DNA of 64,000 nt, taken from NCBI GenBank assembly GCA_001804705.1, contig MHAY01000071.1, positions 1-64,000 of the forward strand. The letters run 5' to 3'. Position 1 is the stretch's first letter, and every line of letters begins with the position of its first letter. Shown one piece after another: positions 61,590 to 64,000 of this stretch. The notes beneath the pieces are model-generated. The model worked only from the letters and a program-made list of their open reading frames with translations, ran no database searches and had not been told where the DNA came from. This stretch comes from Ignavibacteria bacterium RIFOXYC2_FULL_35_21 (lineage in GTDB: Bacteria; Bacteroidota; Ignavibacteria; Kapaibacteriales; UBA2268). A program made the position numbers and the translations under genes.

Positions 61590-62828
61590 GTGAAGAAGAT
61601 TTTATTAGTTATATCATATTTTATTTTATTTTTATTAACAGCAACGTCTCTCTTAGCTGATAAATGCAAAGACTATCTTGCCTTTTCATCACCGGAGGAA
61701 ATCACTACATTCGGGATTGATACTACCGGGCATTGGTTTGCCATCGCTTCTAATATTTCAGGAAATTACCGGCTTGTAATTGACGGGAAAGAAACAGGTA
61801 TTTTCAGGGATGTTAAAAAGATTGTTTTTTCAAATGATGGTACAAGATGGGCATGTTTTGCTAAAGATAATGTTCGATGGTATGTCATAACCAACGATAC
61901 AACATTGGAAATTCCAACAAGTGACGTTGGAGAACTCGCTTACAGCCCCGATTCAAGGGCTTTGGTTTATTCTTACTTTGAAGGTGAGAATGAGGTAATT
62001 GTTTTACCAAACAGAAAAATAAATGTGATTAATAGAATAGGAAATTTTTACCCCGGTTTTGGTGGTAATACTATATCATTTCTGGGTATCAGGGGAGAGG
62101 ATACTGTGATTAATATAAACGGAACCGAGTCCCAGCCTTTTGAAGCTATAATACCTATGGGTTACTGGCAGGACGGCCAGATGGTCTATGCGGCTAAGAA
62201 CGGCGGTGTTTGGGAAGTATATAAAAACTTTACTTCCATTTCCGAACCTTATCAGGAAATCACAGATGCGAAAATAAATATTTATGGGACTGTTGCAGCC
62301 ATTCTCGCAAGGCAAATGAGCGGTAATTATATAAGTGTGATTTTTTCGGATGAATATTATGACCCGTTGGTTAGCAAACCTTATGATTATGCCAATGCTC
62401 TTGTCTTGCATCCATCATTGCCTATGGCAGCTTTCAGAGCTACCATAAATACAAATAACTTTATAGTTTTAAGCAATACTGATTTTTATGGCGGGCAGAC
62501 AGCCGGCTATCCTTTTTTTAGTTATGATGGCTCCGAACTGTATTTCTTCGGATGCGATATTGATTGTTTTGCCAATATTAACGGGAAGAAGTATCCGATC
62601 AATTCACAGATTGACCTCCTGTCAATTTATGCTATGAAGCCCGAAAGCAGGAGTATTGCATATGCTACAAGCACCTCGTTGGTAGTCAGAGATTTGGAAA
62701 AGGATATGCTTTACTCAGGTATGATGGTTGACCAGGTATCAGCTCCAATATACAATTGGCGTAATAAACGATATGAAGCCTTAGGAAAAATTAATCAAAG
62801 GCTTTATTTATTGACTTGTGAGTGGTGA
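61590..62828 (+). CDS. Exported beta-propeller-like protein
   Basis: 412 residues from a GTG start (61590), read through the signal peptide (ends SLLA at about 23). Repeated short blades such as FAIASNISGNYRLVIDGKETG, WACFAKDNVRWYVIT and LAYSPDSRALVYSYF resemble WD40-like/TolB propeller repeats. There is no sorting domain or lipobox. Function unknown. It lies between the sorting-domain protein and a lipoprotein, probably in one transcript. Confidence 0.65.
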   Translation: MKKILLVISYFILFLLTATSLLADKCKDYLAFSSPEEITTFGIDTTGHWFAIASNISGNYRLVIDGKETGIFRDVKKIVFSNDGTRWACFAKDNVRWYVITNDTTLEIPTSDVGELAYSPDSRALVYSYFEGENEVIVLPNRKINVINRIGNFYPGFGGNTISFLGIRGEDTVININGTESQPFEAIIPMGYWQDGQMVYAAKNGGVWEVYKNFTSISEPYQEITDAKINIYGTVAAILARQMSGNYISVIFSDEYYDPLVSKPYDYANALVLHPSLPMAAFRATINTNNFIVLSNTDFYGGQTAGYPFFSYDGSELYFFGCDIDCFANINGKKYPINSQIDLLSIYAMKPESRSIAYATSTSLVVRDLEKDMLYSGMMVDQVSAPIYNWRNKRYEALGKINQRLYLLTCEW

Positions 62829-62869
62829 AATATTTCATACATTTTTTCTATTAATTAAGGAGATGAAAA

Positions 62870-63583
62870 ATGAAAATCTTGTTATTTATTTTTGTTATAG
62901 CATTCTTTGTGTTTTTAACTGGATGCTCAGAGACAACTGATTCGGGGAATTATGCAATAGTGAACATCCGCTCGGAAATGACACAAGGTACTGTTAGTCT
63001 GGCGGAATTATTAAACAAAGGAATTTCAATTCAAAAATCAGAAGTTGATTCTATAAGAATTAAAAGAGTAAGGATTTTGTTATCACGTATCAATTTCCAT
63101 CTTGAATCAGAGAACGACAGCCTTGATAAAGAATTTAAAGCTGGTCCATCCCTTTTTGTCGGTGATTCTACCGAAACATATTTTGAATTAGCTAATAGCG
63201 TGTTAACTGCCGGAGTTTATGAAAAAATTAAGTTTGAAATCCATAGGTTCAGCACAAGTGATTTACCTCAATATGTTAAGGATACAATATTCAAAGATTT
63301 TGCTACAAGTGATAGATTTTCAGTCATTATTGAAGGTGTAGCTTACAAAAACGGAACTGCTTATGATTTTAATTATAATGGTACACCGACTGCAAATCTG
63401 TCCTTGAAATTTGAACCTTCTATTGTTCTTCAGGAAAATGTTACAACAAACATTTATCTTCAGGTCAGTCCTGTTGACTTGTTGAAAAGCGGGACTTCAG
63501 TGCTTGACCCGCGTGATTCAAGCAACGTGAATGACATTGATAATTTAATCAAAGCGGCAATAAAAGCTGTAAAAAAGCAATAA
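62870..63583 (+). CDS. Lipoprotein, unknown function (DUF4382-like features)
   Basis: 237 residues. The lipobox FLTGC places Cys at about 19, followed by SETTDSG. The mature part is beta-rich: IRIKRVRILLSRINFHLE, LTAGVYEKIKFEIHRFS and TNIYLQVSPVDLLK. The pattern of a constrained variable followed by 'AGVYEKIKFEI' is like DUF4382 proteins, but I am not certain. AAGGAG before ATG is a good ribosome binding site. Confidence 0.65.
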   Translation: MKILLFIFVIAFFVFLTGCSETTDSGNYAIVNIRSEMTQGTVSLAELLNKGISIQKSEVDSIRIKRVRILLSRINFHLESENDSLDKEFKAGPSLFVGDSTETYFELANSVLTAGVYEKIKFEIHRFSTSDLPQYVKDTIFKDFATSDRFSVIIEGVAYKNGTAYDFNYNGTPTANLSLKFEPSIVLQENVTTNIYLQVSPVDLLKSGTSVLDPRDSSNVNDIDNLIKAAIKAVKKQ

Positions 63584-63601
63584 ATTTATAAAAGAATTAT
63601 C

Positions 63602-64000
63602 ATGGGTAGTCATTCTAATCAATTGGCAAGTTATCTTATAGCATGGATAATAATAACTTTTATTGGTGTTATATTATTTTTGCTTCCGGTTGTTTATGAT
63701 GTTCAAGCTGCATTTACAGGGTTCGCTCTCTTTGGCATTGGTGTCTTATTTGCAGGAACAGGCTTTGGAATGACGATTAATTATTCCGTGAGAATCCTGA
63801 AACAAAAGTTTAGCGAACCAAAAGCTTTACCAATTGTCGAATGGATATTATCGGATGAGGAGTGGAAACAATACTGCATTCAAAGACTAAAATATAACTT
63901 AAAATCATACTTAAATTTATATTATCTTGTTATAGCTTCTGGTTTAATTATTTATGTGGTATTATTATTTGTTTTGGAAGAACAAACGACAATAATTGAC
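63602..64000 (+). CDS. Membrane protein, truncated by the window edge
   Basis: An open frame from ATG 63602 runs to the last base (133 codons visible, no stop). It begins MGSHSNQLASYLIAWIII, with hydrophobic segments at about 12-31, 38-60 and 110-126, the first two close together, and a charged cytoplasmic stretch with VEWILSDEEWKQYC between. I do not recognise it. It follows the lipoprotein gene by 18 bp, probably in the same transcript. Confidence 0.6.
   Translation, partial: MGSHSNQLASYLIAWIIITFIGVILFLLPVVYDVQAAFTGFALFGIGVLFAGTGFGMTINYSVRILKQKFSEPKALPIVEWILSDEEWKQYCIQRLKYNLKSYLNLYYLVIASGLIIYVVLLFVLEEQTTIID

Overview
This window is AT-rich chromosomal DNA from a member of the FCB group (Bacteroidota / Ignavibacteriota / Kapabacteria relatives). 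The evidence is type IX secretion features (a PorZ-like propeller, a PorV/PorQ-type barrel, a C-terminal sorting domain), many lipoproteins and small outer-membrane barrels, and two clear promoters of the form TTG-N20-TAnnTTTG, the pattern used by the Bacteroidota housekeeping sigma factor. I would lean to Ignavibacteria/Kapabacteria rather than Bacteroidia, but the window alone cannot settle this.

Layout. 1-93 is the 3' end of a group II intron whose body lies upstream. 174-17324 holds metabolic and envelope genes: an AlaA-type aminotransferase, FmdB, an ECF sigma / anti-sigma / DUF4252 operon, glutathione peroxidase, a SPOR protein, murG, an FKBP isomerase, ribH, a PorZ-like propeller, msrC, a methyltransferase and a ferredoxin-NADP reductase. 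17538-29860 is the conserved information-processing block: tRNA-Tyr, Gly, Gly, Thr, Trp, then secE-nusG-rplK-rplA-(L10 leader)-rplJ-rplL-(hairpins)-rpoB-rpoC and a strong terminator. The tuf gene that normally sits in such clusters is absent. 29873-34573 has a thioesterase, a PorQ-like protein, glyA and class I fructose-bisphosphate aldolase.

34782-38204 is a complete AlwI-type restriction-modification island: one endonuclease and two beta-class DPPY methyltransferases, all overlapping. It stands out from the rest of the window. By eye I find only 7 GATC tetramers in the other ~60 kb but 6 within these 3.4 kb. The host avoids GATC strongly, down to its choice of Asp codon before C-initial codons, and the island does not. 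The ~640 bp after the island carries no gene but holds a promoter, a candidate small RNA with a terminator-like 3' end, and several interspersed repeats.

38842-64000 is mostly envelope and housekeeping: small barrels, a glycerophosphodiesterase lipoprotein, a very large cysteine-rich secreted protein, an ABC exporter, a DedA protein, an orphan CheB, a tandem pair of barrel paralogues, lptB, an HtrA-like lipoprotein protease, priA, a DUF2752-TM2 pair, a HAD / glycosyltransferase / PLP enzyme cluster, a UvrD-type helicase, a type IX secretion cargo protein and lipoproteins. The last gene runs off the edge.

Intergenic regions are rich in short mobile-looking repeats: a ~135 bp element with terminal inverted repeats (two copies 50 kb apart), TGTCATTCTGAGC-type repeats, ATCCCGTAGGGAT palindromes, and inverted TAACTCATGTTACGCA ends. 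One pair of homologous spacers shows a repeat caught inside one copy but not the other.
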